Positions 15,442 through 24,150 of a DNA stretch of 64,000 bases are shown here, one piece after another. Each line of letters begins with the position of its first letter. The first letter of the stretch is position 1. The translations under genes and the position numbers were made by a program. Origin of the DNA: CAYVHB01 sp964450865 (GTDB lineage Bacteria > Bacillota > Clostridia > Saccharofermentanales > UBA5734); the NCBI GenBank assembly GCA_964450865.1, contig CAYVHB010000015.1:1-64000 (forward strand), written 5' to 3'. The notes below the pieces were generated by a model. It ran no database searches and had not been told where the DNA came from. It saw nothing but the letters and a program-made list of their open reading frames with translations.

Positions 15442-16692
15442 ATGTCGCACCAGCCAACGTCCTGGGCGGAGATCGATCTGGGCCATTTACGGGCAAACAT
15501 GGCCGTGATCCGGCACCAGGTTGGTTTGCAGACGAAAATCCTGGCTGTGATCAAGGCAAATGCCTACGGCCACGGCATGGATGCGGTGGCCATCGAGCTG
15601 GCCGCTGCCGGCACGGATTACTTCGGGGTGGCCACAATTGCCGAAGGGATCCGTCTGCAGCGCCTGGCCCTGGCCGTGCCGGTCCTGGTCATGCGCAGCG
15701 TACCGGTCAGCGAGCTGGCTGACCTGCTGGATGCCGGCCTGGTCCCCAGTATCAGCAGCCTGGAGGCGGCCCGGGCCGCACATGAGTATGGGCGGCGCCA
15801 CAATCGTACCGTCAAGGTGCATATCCGCATAGATACCGCGCATGACGATGATGGCTGGCCGGCGGCTGACAGCCAGGCGCTGTTCGAGATCCTGGTATCC
15901 TTGTCAAATCTTGATGTTGAGGGCTTGTACACCCACCTTTCGACGGCTTATGGCTATGACCGGCAACTGTTCCAGAACCAGCTGGACTGTTTTAGAGATG
16001 TGCTTGGCCTCGCGGACCGGATGGGCCTGGCCGTTCCCCTGGTCCATGCTGCCAGCAGCCCGGTCGTTTTCGGCTTTCCGCAATCCCATTTCAACATGGT
16101 CCGGGTCGGGACCGCCCTTTATGGGCTGCCCTTCGTTCATGATGAGTCATGCAGCGGCCTGCAACCGGTGATGCAGATCAAGTCCCGGGTTACCTGTGTC
16201 AAATATTTCCCCGAACCCTGCCTGCCAGGGTACGGCCAGGTCCCGCTGCTTCATGACGAAGGCGGGATGCACGTCGCCTATATCTCCGTTGGTTATGCCG
16301 ACCTGCCGTTCCTGCTTATTCAGAAAGATTTGCAGGTTTTGCTCCATGGCCGCCCTGTCCGTCTGTACGGATTGTCGCATATGGATTATATTAAAGTTGA
16401 TGTCAGCCATATCCCGTCAGCAGTTGTGCCGGGTGATGAGGTTGTGCTGCTGGGCCACCAGGACCAGCAGTCCATCGATGCCTGGCAGATTGCCAGGGCC
16501 TGTGACCTCAGCCGGGTTCATTGTGAGAGTGTCTGTTTCCTGGGTGAACGGATGGCTCGCCACTATGAGGCGGCTAGCCAGGCCGCTTCGCCTGTCGCCT
16601 TCCATCCAGGGCAAGGCCAGCCCGGACAAAGCTGGCCGGGCCAGGACCGGTTGCCGGTCTGCGAGGGCGGTGATAACCGGATCTGGCCTTGA
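15442..16692 (+). CDS. Alanine racemase-family PLP enzyme
   Basis: A 416-residue fold-type III PLP enzyme. The lysine motif AVIKANAYGHG lies at about residues 33-43, with HIRIDT, NMVRVGTALYG and SVGYADLP further on. The usual second catalytic-site region (CMDQ in typical alanine racemases) reads SHMDY here and the usual GYADGYPR reads GYADLPFLL, so it is divergent and may act on another amino acid. GGGAGG precedes the ATG at 15442; upstream in-frame starts lack a site. It opens an operon with a binding protein, a sensor-transporter, an acetyltransferase and a phosphatase, an unusual setting for a cell-wall racemase. Confidence 0.82.
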   Translation: MSHQPTSWAEIDLGHLRANMAVIRHQVGLQTKILAVIKANAYGHGMDAVAIELAAAGTDYFGVATIAEGIRLQRLALAVPVLVMRSVPVSELADLLDAGLVPSISSLEAARAAHEYGRRHNRTVKVHIRIDTAHDDDGWPAADSQALFEILVSLSNLDVEGLYTHLSTAYGYDRQLFQNQLDCFRDVLGLADRMGLAVPLVHAASSPVVFGFPQSHFNMVRVGTALYGLPFVHDESCSGLQPVMQIKSRVTCVKYFPEPCLPGYGQVPLLHDEGGMHVAYISVGYADLPFLLIQKDLQVLLHGRPVRLYGLSHMDYIKVDVSHIPSAVVPGDEVVLLGHQDQQSIDAWQIARACDLSRVHCESVCFLGERMARHYEAASQAASPVAFHPGQGQPGQSWPGQDRLPVCEGGDNRIWP

Positions 16693-16789
16693 GCTGGTGC
16701 CTGTGCAGCCAGCGGGGTTCTGCTGGCATACCCGAATCGGCAACTGAAAAGCCAAAAAAAGGGACATACAGGCAAGGAGTGATTATCTG

Positions 16790-17974
16790 ATGCAGGCTAT
16801 TCAACGAATGATCCGCCTGATGCTGCTCGCAATGCTCATGGTTTTTGCATTATCCCCGGTTGTGCTGTTTCCGGTTGCGACCCTGGCAGAGGGATCTGCC
16901 GGCGAACCGGCCCGGCAACCGGCGCTGAATCAGGGCCAGAAGTGGCGGATCGGTTATTGTGAGACCGAGCCATTCAGCAATTATTCAGCGGTCTTTTCCG
17001 CCCTGGTGCAGGGCCTGACCGAGTACGGCTGGCTGCATGATACCGAAGGCCTGCCCTATATGCCTGACAGCAGCGACACCGTGGCCATGTGGGCCTGGCT
17101 GGCCGCGAACCCGGTGAGCGATTACCTGACCTTTGTTCCGGATGCGCATTACACGATCAGTGATATGCTGGTTGCCGGTGACCCTGATCCGGCCGGGACC
17201 ATTATTTCGCGCATCAACGGCCGCCAGGACCTTGACGTGATTATTGCCTTTGGTACGAAGGCCGGCCAGCTGCTGGCCAATGACCGGCACCCGGCCAGGG
17301 TTTTTGTCTTTTCGGCGAGCAACGCTTTTGCTTCCGGCATTGTCCAGGATGTAGAGACTTCCGGCAGCAGCCATATCTGGGCCCATATGGATCCGACGCG
17401 TTTTCAGCGCCAGCTGCGGGTCTTCCAGGATCTGTTCAAGTTCAGGAAGCTGGGTATTATCTATGAGGACAGCGAGGCAGGCCGGGCGTATGCCGCGCTC
17501 GGTGATGTCGAGCAGATGGCTGCCAGCTATGGTTTCACCATTTTTCGCGAATTTGTCGCCGAACCGACATCTGAACAGGATGTCAGCCGCTATCGGCTTG
17601 ACATGGCTGCCGCGTACGGCCGGCTGGCTGAACAAGTTGACGCTTTTTATCTGACTGTCGGCTCCATTGACCCCGACTGGCTGCCAACGCTGCTTGAGCC
17701 TTTCAATGCCCGCAAAATCCCGGTTTTTTCCCAGATGGGCGACTCTGAAGTCAAGGCCGGCGCCTTGCTGAGTGTTACCAGTTCCGACTTTATCAATATC
17801 GGCCGGTTTGGCGCCGATACCATCATCCGGGCCCTGCGCGGCCAGCCGATGAACGGACTGGGCCAGGTCTATGCCAGTACGCCCCAGATCATCCTCAATT
17901 TCACGACTGCCAGCAAGATCGGCTATAAGCCGACTTTTGATATCCTCCTCGTTGCCGACAAGATCTATCACTAG
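16790..17974 (+). CDS. Periplasmic binding protein, ABC_sub_bind-like
   Basis: A 394-residue exported protein. Residues about 8-35 form the signal segment, possibly a membrane anchor. The body has the two-lobe type I binding-protein pattern: WRIGYCETEPFSNYSAVFSALVQGL at the start of lobe 1, LDVIIAFGTKAGQLL, then KLGIIYEDSEAGRAYAA opening lobe 2. It resembles the TrpX-like ABC substrate-binding family (PF04392 type). AAGGAG lies 9 bases before the ATG. No ABC permease or ATPase is next to it on this strand, so it may be a ligand sensor for the neighbouring signalling proteins. The ligand is unknown. Confidence 0.78.
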   Translation: MQAIQRMIRLMLLAMLMVFALSPVVLFPVATLAEGSAGEPARQPALNQGQKWRIGYCETEPFSNYSAVFSALVQGLTEYGWLHDTEGLPYMPDSSDTVAMWAWLAANPVSDYLTFVPDAHYTISDMLVAGDPDPAGTIISRINGRQDLDVIIAFGTKAGQLLANDRHPARVFVFSASNAFASGIVQDVETSGSSHIWAHMDPTRFQRQLRVFQDLFKFRKLGIIYEDSEAGRAYAALGDVEQMAASYGFTIFREFVAEPTSEQDVSRYRLDMAAAYGRLAEQVDAFYLTVGSIDPDWLPTLLEPFNARKIPVFSQMGDSEVKAGALLSVTSSDFINIGRFGADTIIRALRGQPMNGLGQVYASTPQIILNFTTASKIGYKPTFDILLVADKIYH

Positions 17975-18097
17975 CCCGATGCCACCAGCCCGATGTCACT
18001 GGCTTGTTTGCCGCCGGATTGTCTGAAACCGGCCGGGAATAGCCGGGCCGGCTACAGACTGGCCCGACAGGCCGCCCATGACCCATGGAGGTACACG

Positions 18098-20662
18098 ATG
18101 AATAACCGAAGACCGCAGCTGTTTATCTATATAGTGTCTCTGGCCATCATCCTGCTCGTGCTGGGTTTTGTTTCCGCAATCAATATTTCCTCCCTCGAAA
18201 AGAGCTATACGGATTCCCTGGTGACCAGCTACACCATCGCCGGCTCCGAGCCGGTCCGCAAGATCGAGTATGCTGTCAAATATGGCAAGCCGCTGACCAA
18301 TTTTTATGGCATGTCCGATATTCTCAACGAAACAAAGCAGGATTTCCCGGAAATTGCCGACATCCAGATCATTCTGCCTGACGGGACGGTTACCTACTCG
18401 CTCCTTGCCGATCAGGCTGTTACCAGGGCGCCTGACTCCGTGGTTAACCTGGCATTTTCCCGTCCGGCCGGGTCAGATGCGGCCGGTGCAGCTGTGACCG
18501 GTTTGTCCATGATCGAGGGAGCCAGCCGCCACATCCTGCTGGCCCTGAGCGATAACCAGGGGGCCCAGATTGGCGCCCTGGACGTCATCCTCGACAATTA
18601 CAGCCTGCAGAAAAAAATCGGCACCTATTTCTGGCAGAGCCTGCGCAATCTTCTTCTTGTCGCAGCCGGCTCAATTCTGCTGATCCTGCTGGTCCTGCGC
18701 TTTGCCCCCCTGATGACTGCCGACAGGCAGATCAATATCCGCCTGCTTATTACGGCCCTGATTGTCATTTCAGCGCTCGGCCAGCTGGCCCTTGGCCTGA
18801 CACATTACAATCAGTTCAAACAGTTCTATCTGGAGACATCCCGCAATAATACAGCTAAAGTTGTCAAGGTCGTGCAGCGGGATATCAACCTGGTCATTGA
18901 AAAAGGTGTCCCGATGACCGAGCTTTACGGGATCGAAAACTGGCTCGACACGATTGTCAAATCGGTTCCGGAAATCGAGAGCCTGTATGTCACCAGCATG
19001 CGCGGTGAGGTTTATTACAAGACAAAAAACCTGATCCTGATGCAGGAAGAACTGATTGATCCCATGTATAATTATAGTCTGCCGCTATCCCGTGACACCC
19101 AGGCCCGCAAGGGACTGGTCAACCTGGTTCTGTCGCGCCAATATATGCAGTCGCGCCTGCTCGATATTGCCCTCGATGCCCTGACGATCCTGGTCACGTC
19201 CTTGTTGCTGCTGACCGAAGTGGTGCTGGCCCTGGCCCTGTTCCTGAAATTGCGCCAGCACCGGGCCGCCGGATCCCGGCAGCCCCGGTTGCCGGCTGCC
19301 GGGACACCGGAACGGGTCACCCTGCCGCAGGAACCGCTCGATCCTGTGACCCAGCTGCGGCTGATCCGCCCGATCGCCTTTATCTTTTTCATGGCTTTCA
19401 GCATGACAGTTGCTTTCATTCCGATCGTGATGCGCCAGCTGATCGGTTCGCAGCCCGGTGTATCAGCCGGTGTCTGGCTGAGTCTGCCCAGTTCACTGGA
19501 AGCGGTCGGCAATATTGCCGCCACCCTTGTGGCTGGCTATATCCTGGCTCATCAGAGCTGGCGCCTGCCGTTTACATATGGCTTGCTGATTGTCGGGGTC
19601 GGGTCGCTGCTGTCGGCCCTGGCCTGGTCCGGCAGCCTTTTTATCCTCGCCCGGCTGGTGACCGGCATTGGTTATGGCCTGTCCTGGATGGCAATGCGCG
19701 GCTATGTCTCCCTGGCTGATTCACCGGCCGCCCAAACCAGCGGCTTTTCTTCGCTAAACTCCGGCATCATGTCAGGCTCCATTTGCGGCATTGCCATGGG
19801 TTCGGTCATAGCTGGCCGGGCCGGCTTCAGCTTCCTGTTCTATCTGACCGCGCTGATCATGCTGGGCGCAGCCGCTTTCAGCTTCCTGGCCCGTCCGAAA
19901 TCCACCGGGAAGCGGGTCCGCCGGCAACCAGGCTCCACTTTGACAGCCCCGGCCGCAACGGCCAGCCTGGCCGGGCCGGCCGGCAGCGCAGCATCACCGG
20001 AACAGTCGGGTGGCGACGGTAAACTGGCGCCACCACCCGCCCGCGCGTCTGTTTTCGACTGGGCGGTGATCCGCGAGCTGCTGTTCCACCATCAGACCAG
20101 CCGTTATCTCATGATGGTTATCCTGCCGGCCACGCTCTGCGCGGTCTTCCTGAATTATTATTTTCCGGCAGTCGGCACCCAGCTGGGCATTTCACCGGCC
20201 AATATCGGCCGGGCTTTCCTGCTCAATGGCCTGTTTGTTATTTTCCTGGGCCCGCGTTTCGGTCACCTGCCGGATAATGCCGACGTTATCCAGCGCCGGG
20301 TCATCGTGGCCAATCTGATCTATGCCATTGCTTTGCTGGTGTTTGGTTTCTGGGTTAACAGCTGGACTGCCTTTTTTGCCGTCATGCTGCTCGGGTTTGG
20401 CGACAGCCTGGGCCTGGCAGCCCAGAGCAGCTATTACCTTAATCTCGACGCGTCCCGCAAAGCCGGCGGCAGCATGGCAATGGCCGGCTTCAGTGTCTTT
20501 TACAAAATTGGCGCCATCGTCGGGCCCCTGATTTTTGGCGTCATGATGGCCGGTGGTGCCGGATACGGAGCGATTCTGGTCGGACTGGTCTCCCTGCTCC
20601 TGCTGCTGGCTTTTGCCTTCAGCCAGCGCCGGAAACGGCCTGCCCAGGCCGACCGGTCGTGA
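18098..20662 (+). CDS. Double-sensor MFS membrane protein
   Basis: An 854-residue protein. A transmembrane segment (about 8-30) is followed by an extracytoplasmic domain (about 32-190), two membrane segments (about 195-255), a second extracytoplasmic domain (about 258-375), another membrane segment and a linker. An MFS region then runs from about 430 to the end, with GIGYGLSWMAMRGYVSLAD. The two outer domains are repeats: GKPLTNFYGMSDILNETKQD and GVPMTELYGIENWLDTIVKS share layout, followed by PEI and a G(T/E)V strand; they look like Cache/CHASE-type sensors. GGAGG precedes the ATG at 18098. A 70-residue Ala/Pro/Gly-rich linker splits the MFS part. The cargo is unknown. Confidence 0.82.
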   Translation: MNNRRPQLFIYIVSLAIILLVLGFVSAINISSLEKSYTDSLVTSYTIAGSEPVRKIEYAVKYGKPLTNFYGMSDILNETKQDFPEIADIQIILPDGTVTYSLLADQAVTRAPDSVVNLAFSRPAGSDAAGAAVTGLSMIEGASRHILLALSDNQGAQIGALDVILDNYSLQKKIGTYFWQSLRNLLLVAAGSILLILLVLRFAPLMTADRQINIRLLITALIVISALGQLALGLTHYNQFKQFYLETSRNNTAKVVKVVQRDINLVIEKGVPMTELYGIENWLDTIVKSVPEIESLYVTSMRGEVYYKTKNLILMQEELIDPMYNYSLPLSRDTQARKGLVNLVLSRQYMQSRLLDIALDALTILVTSLLLLTEVVLALALFLKLRQHRAAGSRQPRLPAAGTPERVTLPQEPLDPVTQLRLIRPIAFIFFMAFSMTVAFIPIVMRQLIGSQPGVSAGVWLSLPSSLEAVGNIAATLVAGYILAHQSWRLPFTYGLLIVGVGSLLSALAWSGSLFILARLVTGIGYGLSWMAMRGYVSLADSPAAQTSGFSSLNSGIMSGSICGIAMGSVIAGRAGFSFLFYLTALIMLGAAAFSFLARPKSTGKRVRRQPGSTLTAPAATASLAGPAGSAASPEQSGGDGKLAPPPARASVFDWAVIRELLFHHQTSRYLMMVILPATLCAVFLNYYFPAVGTQLGISPANIGRAFLLNGLFVIFLGPRFGHLPDNADVIQRRVIVANLIYAIALLVFGFWVNSWTAFFAVMLLGFGDSLGLAAQSSYYLNLDASRKAGGSMAMAGFSVFYKIGAIVGPLIFGVMMAGGAGYGAILVGLVSLLLLLAFAFSQRRKRPAQADRS

Positions 20663-21579
20663 CTAAGGCGATGAAACAGATGACGGAATCCCCCGTGGAC
20701 CAGCCAGCGGCCCCGTGCCAAAGTCAGCTGCCCGAACCGCAGCCAGCCGTGCTCTGGCAGGGCCAGCTGTGGAATAGCCGGACCGGCCAGCTGGCGGCCG
20801 CCCGCATGACAGGCCTGGAAGCGCGTCACATTCCCGCCATCCGGACCTTGCAGGCCCTGGTCGCGGCAAGCTTGCCGGATCCGGATCTCTACGTTGTGCT
20901 GACTGACGAGGAGCTGTCATACATCAGCCAGGCAACCGGTGGCCAGATCCATGGGATCTGGGTGGATGACCAGCTGATTGCCCAGGTCTGCCTGTATTAT
21001 CCGGATCAGCGACCTGACAATCTGGGCCGCGACCTTGGCCTGGCAGCTGGTGACCTGGCGCAGATGCTGCACCTGGAGGGGATCAGTGTTCATCCTGACT
21101 ATCGGGGCAACGACCTGGGCATGCTGCTGACCATGCAGGCTTTGCATCTGGCCTTGCAGCGGCGGCCGGTCCGCTTTCTGGCCGCAACGGCCTCGCCTGA
21201 CAATTACGTCAGCTTGGTCCTGCTGTTTGCGGCCGGTCTGACAATCCGGGCCTTGCGTGTTAAATATGGCCATTGTCAGCGCTATATTTTATTGCGGGAC
21301 CTTGCTGCCGACCCGGCCGCAATCGCCGCGCCAGAAACCCCGGCCGCGCCGCCTGATCCGGCCACTCCGGTCACCCTGCCGCCTCCTGCCGGCCAAAACC
21401 AGGCTTTCATTGACGTGGCCCATACGGATTTGCCAACCCAGCAGCTGTTGCTGCAACAAGGATACATCGGCAGTGCCGTGCTGAAAACCCAGGCAGGCTG
21501 GCAGGTTCGCTTCGCCGCCCCGGCCCCGGGCGAACCCGGCCGGGCCAGGACTTCAGAACCCGTCCAGGCCAGAACATAA
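20659..21579 (+). CDS. GNAT-family N-acetyltransferase
   Basis: A 306-residue protein. The central GNAT motif A is seen in LEGISVHPDYRGNDLGMLLT (acetyl-CoA pyrophosphate loop R-G-N-D-L-G), near residues 136-155, with the A-DNY-S-LLFAAGL motif-B-like stretch after it. A Pro/Ala-rich linker leads to a small C-terminal segment of unclear fold. The GTG at 20659 overlaps the stop of the previous gene; an ATG at 20671 is an alternative, since neither has a good ribosome-binding site. The operon position suggests it modifies the same amino-acid-like compound as the racemase-type enzyme, but the substrate is unknown. Confidence 0.78.
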   Translation: MTKAMKQMTESPVDQPAAPCQSQLPEPQPAVLWQGQLWNSRTGQLAAARMTGLEARHIPAIRTLQALVAASLPDPDLYVVLTDEELSYISQATGGQIHGIWVDDQLIAQVCLYYPDQRPDNLGRDLGLAAGDLAQMLHLEGISVHPDYRGNDLGMLLTMQALHLALQRRPVRFLAATASPDNYVSLVLLFAAGLTIRALRVKYGHCQRYILLRDLAADPAAIAAPETPAAPPDPATPVTLPPPAGQNQAFIDVAHTDLPTQQLLLQQGYIGSAVLKTQAGWQVRFAAPAPGEPGRARTSEPVQART

Positions 21580-21672
21580 GAACTCCGGTGAACACTCAGT
21601 ACTCACCCCGATAACAATGGCCGGCCCAGCTGGCCGTGCCGATCCGGGAATTCAAACAGATTGTGGAGATTT

Positions 21673-23376
21673 ATGGCGATGAAAAGCATGACATTCAATC
21701 TGTTCGCTGGCTTGCAGCAGATCAGGCTGAGGGGCAAGATTGCCCTGATCATGATATTACTGGTACTCGGTTCGATCATTGCGGTTGGGATCGCCGCGAT
21801 CATGGCCCAATACCAGGCTTTGCTGGATGATACCGGCAAACGCCTGACGTCACTGGCGCACTTTGCAGCCAGCCATATTAACGGTGACGACCTGAATGCG
21901 GTCAGATCCGGCGCCAGTGTTGACTCGGAAGCCTATATCCGGGTGCAGACCGAACTGCGCCAGGTTATAGAATCCGCCAACAAAATCCCGATTTCCCAGA
22001 TCGCGGAAATTATCCAGATGCAAGGTAAAAGCGCCGGCCGCAATCTCAAGGCGGTGTATGCTTATACGTTGAGCATGCAGGACGGCCGGGTGGTCCAGGG
22101 CGCCGATGCCTTTTCATCCGCCGACCATACGACCTATAAACAGCCTGGCTCACCCGTTCTTGATTCTGGCATCATTGCCTACGTCAGCCAGATTTATAGC
22201 GGTATTCCCTTTTTTGCTTCGGCCCCTTATACAGATGATTATGGGACCTGGATTACCGGTTATGCCCGCGTTTTTGACTCGCAGGACAATGTGGCCGGCG
22301 TTGTCTGCATTGATGCCTCGCTGGAGTTTATTTATCGCAAGACCTGGGAACTGGCCTTGCAGGTCCTGCTTTTTGCCGCCGGTTTCATTGTCATAGTCCT
22401 GGTATTGAGTTTTTATTTTTCGCGCCGGATTACCGAGCCGATTGTCCAGCTTAATCGGGGCGCCGGCATCATCGGTGGCGGTGACCTGGACTATCTGATC
22501 AAGATCCGGACCGGTGACGAGATAGAAGACCTGGCCCGCTCCTTTAACCAGATGGCGACCCAGCTCAAGCTCTATATTGAGAACTTGCGTGTTACGACAG
22601 CCGAGAAGGAACGTATCGAAAGCGAGCTGAAAATTGCCCATAAAATCCAGATCAGCATGCTGCCGCGGATTTTCCCGCCGTTCCCCTCAAGACCGGAGCT
22701 GTCAATTTATGCGACTATTGAACCAGCCCGCGAGGTCGGCGGCGACCTTTATGACTTCTTCTTTATTGACGAGCACCGCTTCTGTTTCTTTATTGGTGAT
22801 GTTTCCGGTAAAGGCGTGCCGGCTGCCCTGTTCATGGTGATTGCCAAGTCCCTGCTGCGCACCCAGGCCCTGCAAGGCAGCCCAGTTGATGAAATTTTAT
22901 TCAAGGTCAACAACCTGTTGTGTTCCGATAATGAAGAAATGATGTTTGTGACTTTGTTTCTGGGTATTCTGGATACCCGGACGGGTGAGCTGGACTTTGC
23001 CAATGCCGGACACAACCCGCCGCTGCTGGCCCGCTATTCGGCTGCCTTCGAATACATGCGGCCGCGCCGGGGCTTTGTGATGGCCGGGATGGAGAATTTC
23101 CGTTTCCGCCGGGAGACGCTGCATCTTGGGCCTGCCGATGTCCTGTTCTTGTACACCGATGGCGTGACTGAGGCCATGGATATCGATGGCCAGCAGTTCT
23201 CCGACCAGCGCCTGAAGGACGTTCTGGCTGAACTCTCCGCCGTCCCGGAAAAACAGATCATCGCCTCGGTCCGCCAGGAAATTGGCGCTTTCGTCAAGCA
23301 AGCCCCGCAGTCGGATGATATTGCCATGCTGGTCATCCGCTACAATGGCTACAATGGCTACAATGGCCGTTCATGA
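21673..23376 (+). CDS. Membrane SpoIIE/RsbU-type PP2C phosphatase with HAMP
   Basis: A 567-residue protein. One membrane segment (about 22-46), an extracytoplasmic sensor (about 48-225), a second membrane segment (about 230-252), a HAMP domain (about 253-306), a short coiled stretch and a SpoIIE PP2C domain (about 330-560). Metal-binding motifs are intact: REVGGDLYDFF, GDVSGKGVPAALFM, NAGHNPP and DGVTEAMD. Such phosphatases reactivate STAS antagonists that RsbW-type kinases have phosphorylated; a kinase of that type is encoded in the divergent operon. The ATG at 21673 follows GGAG. The C-terminus ends in a YNG triplet repeat made by a 12-base tandem repeat. Confidence 0.9.
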   Translation: MAMKSMTFNLFAGLQQIRLRGKIALIMILLVLGSIIAVGIAAIMAQYQALLDDTGKRLTSLAHFAASHINGDDLNAVRSGASVDSEAYIRVQTELRQVIESANKIPISQIAEIIQMQGKSAGRNLKAVYAYTLSMQDGRVVQGADAFSSADHTTYKQPGSPVLDSGIIAYVSQIYSGIPFFASAPYTDDYGTWITGYARVFDSQDNVAGVVCIDASLEFIYRKTWELALQVLLFAAGFIVIVLVLSFYFSRRITEPIVQLNRGAGIIGGGDLDYLIKIRTGDEIEDLARSFNQMATQLKLYIENLRVTTAEKERIESELKIAHKIQISMLPRIFPPFPSRPELSIYATIEPAREVGGDLYDFFFIDEHRFCFFIGDVSGKGVPAALFMVIAKSLLRTQALQGSPVDEILFKVNNLLCSDNEEMMFVTLFLGILDTRTGELDFANAGHNPPLLARYSAAFEYMRPRRGFVMAGMENFRFRRETLHLGPADVLFLYTDGVTEAMDIDGQQFSDQRLKDVLAELSAVPEKQIIASVRQEIGAFVKQAPQSDDIAMLVIRYNGYNGYNGRS

Positions 23377-23497
23377 GCCGGCCGCTTTCGGCCAGGCGCA
23401 TCACCGGCCAGGATCGGGCTGCGTCCCGTTTTACCGTACCGGGCCCTGGTTTACCAGGCCCTGGCATGGGGCGGCAAAATAAACCATGACAGACTGT

Positions 23498-23525
23498 TTG
23501 CATGAACCGGCATTTCCGCTATAAT
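23498..23525 (+). promoter_or_regulatory. Sigma-A promoter of xpt
   Basis: TTGCAT (23498-23503) and a perfect TATAAT (23520-23525) are 16 bases apart. The resulting leader is about 20 bases, so the purine riboswitch that controls xpt in many Firmicutes cannot be present at this position, and I see no aptamer in the spacer. Confidence 0.65.
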
Positions 23526-23551
23526 GCTACTATTCAAGGGGAGGCGTTGTC

Positions 23552-24136
23552 ATGCAGCTGTTGAAAGAGCGGATTCTCAGGGACGGGCAGGTTTTGTCCG
23601 GACAGATCCTGAAGGTTGACAGTTTTCTGAATCATCAGATGGATCCGGTTCTGATGGCGGCAATCGGCGAGGAGTTTGCCCGCCGCTATACCGGTGAGCC
23701 GATCACCCGCATCCTGACCCTTGAAGCATCGGGCATCGCTCCGGCGCTTTTCACCGGCTTTTATTTAAAAGTGCCGGTTGTATTTGCCAAAAAGACCCAG
23801 TCAGCCAATCAGGATGCCGGCACCTTTTCGGCACCTGTCCATTCCTATACGCGCGGGCATGACAATATCATCCGGGTCTCGCGCCGATACCTGTCCCCGA
23901 CCGACCACATCCTGCTGATCGATGATTTCCTGGCCCATGGCGAGGCCCTGCTGGGCCTGGCTGAACTGGTTCATCAGGCCGGCGCCACGCTGGCCGGAGC
24001 CGGTATCGTCATTGAGAAAGGCTTCCAGGATGGGGGCCGGAGGGTCCGTTCCAAGGGCATCCGGGTAGAATCCCTGGCCATTATAAAAGACATGTCTGAC
24101 GGACATGTTGAATTCGCGGAAAGTCCATACATGTAG
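23552..24136 (+). CDS. xpt: Xanthine phosphoribosyltransferase
   Basis: A 194-residue type I phosphoribosyltransferase that salvages xanthine to XMP with PRPP. The family's N-terminus (LLKERILRDGQVL..ILKVDSFLNHQMDP) is clear, with ILTLEASGIAPA and the PRPP loop ILLIDDFLAHGEA. GGGGAGG precedes the ATG. The next gene begins 15 bases later and opens a purine-nucleoside importer, so salvage and uptake of purines are probably co-transcribed. Confidence 0.95.
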   Translation: MQLLKERILRDGQVLSGQILKVDSFLNHQMDPVLMAAIGEEFARRYTGEPITRILTLEASGIAPALFTGFYLKVPVVFAKKTQSANQDAGTFSAPVHSYTRGHDNIIRVSRRYLSPTDHILLIDDFLAHGEALLGLAELVHQAGATLAGAGIVIEKGFQDGGRRVRSKGIRVESLAIIKDMSDGHVEFAESPYM

Positions 24137-24150
24137 GAGGAGATTACCCA

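Noticed and set aside
23377..23551. A purine riboswitch upstream of xpt
   Set aside because: The promoter leaves a leader of only about 20 bases and no aptamer core is visible.
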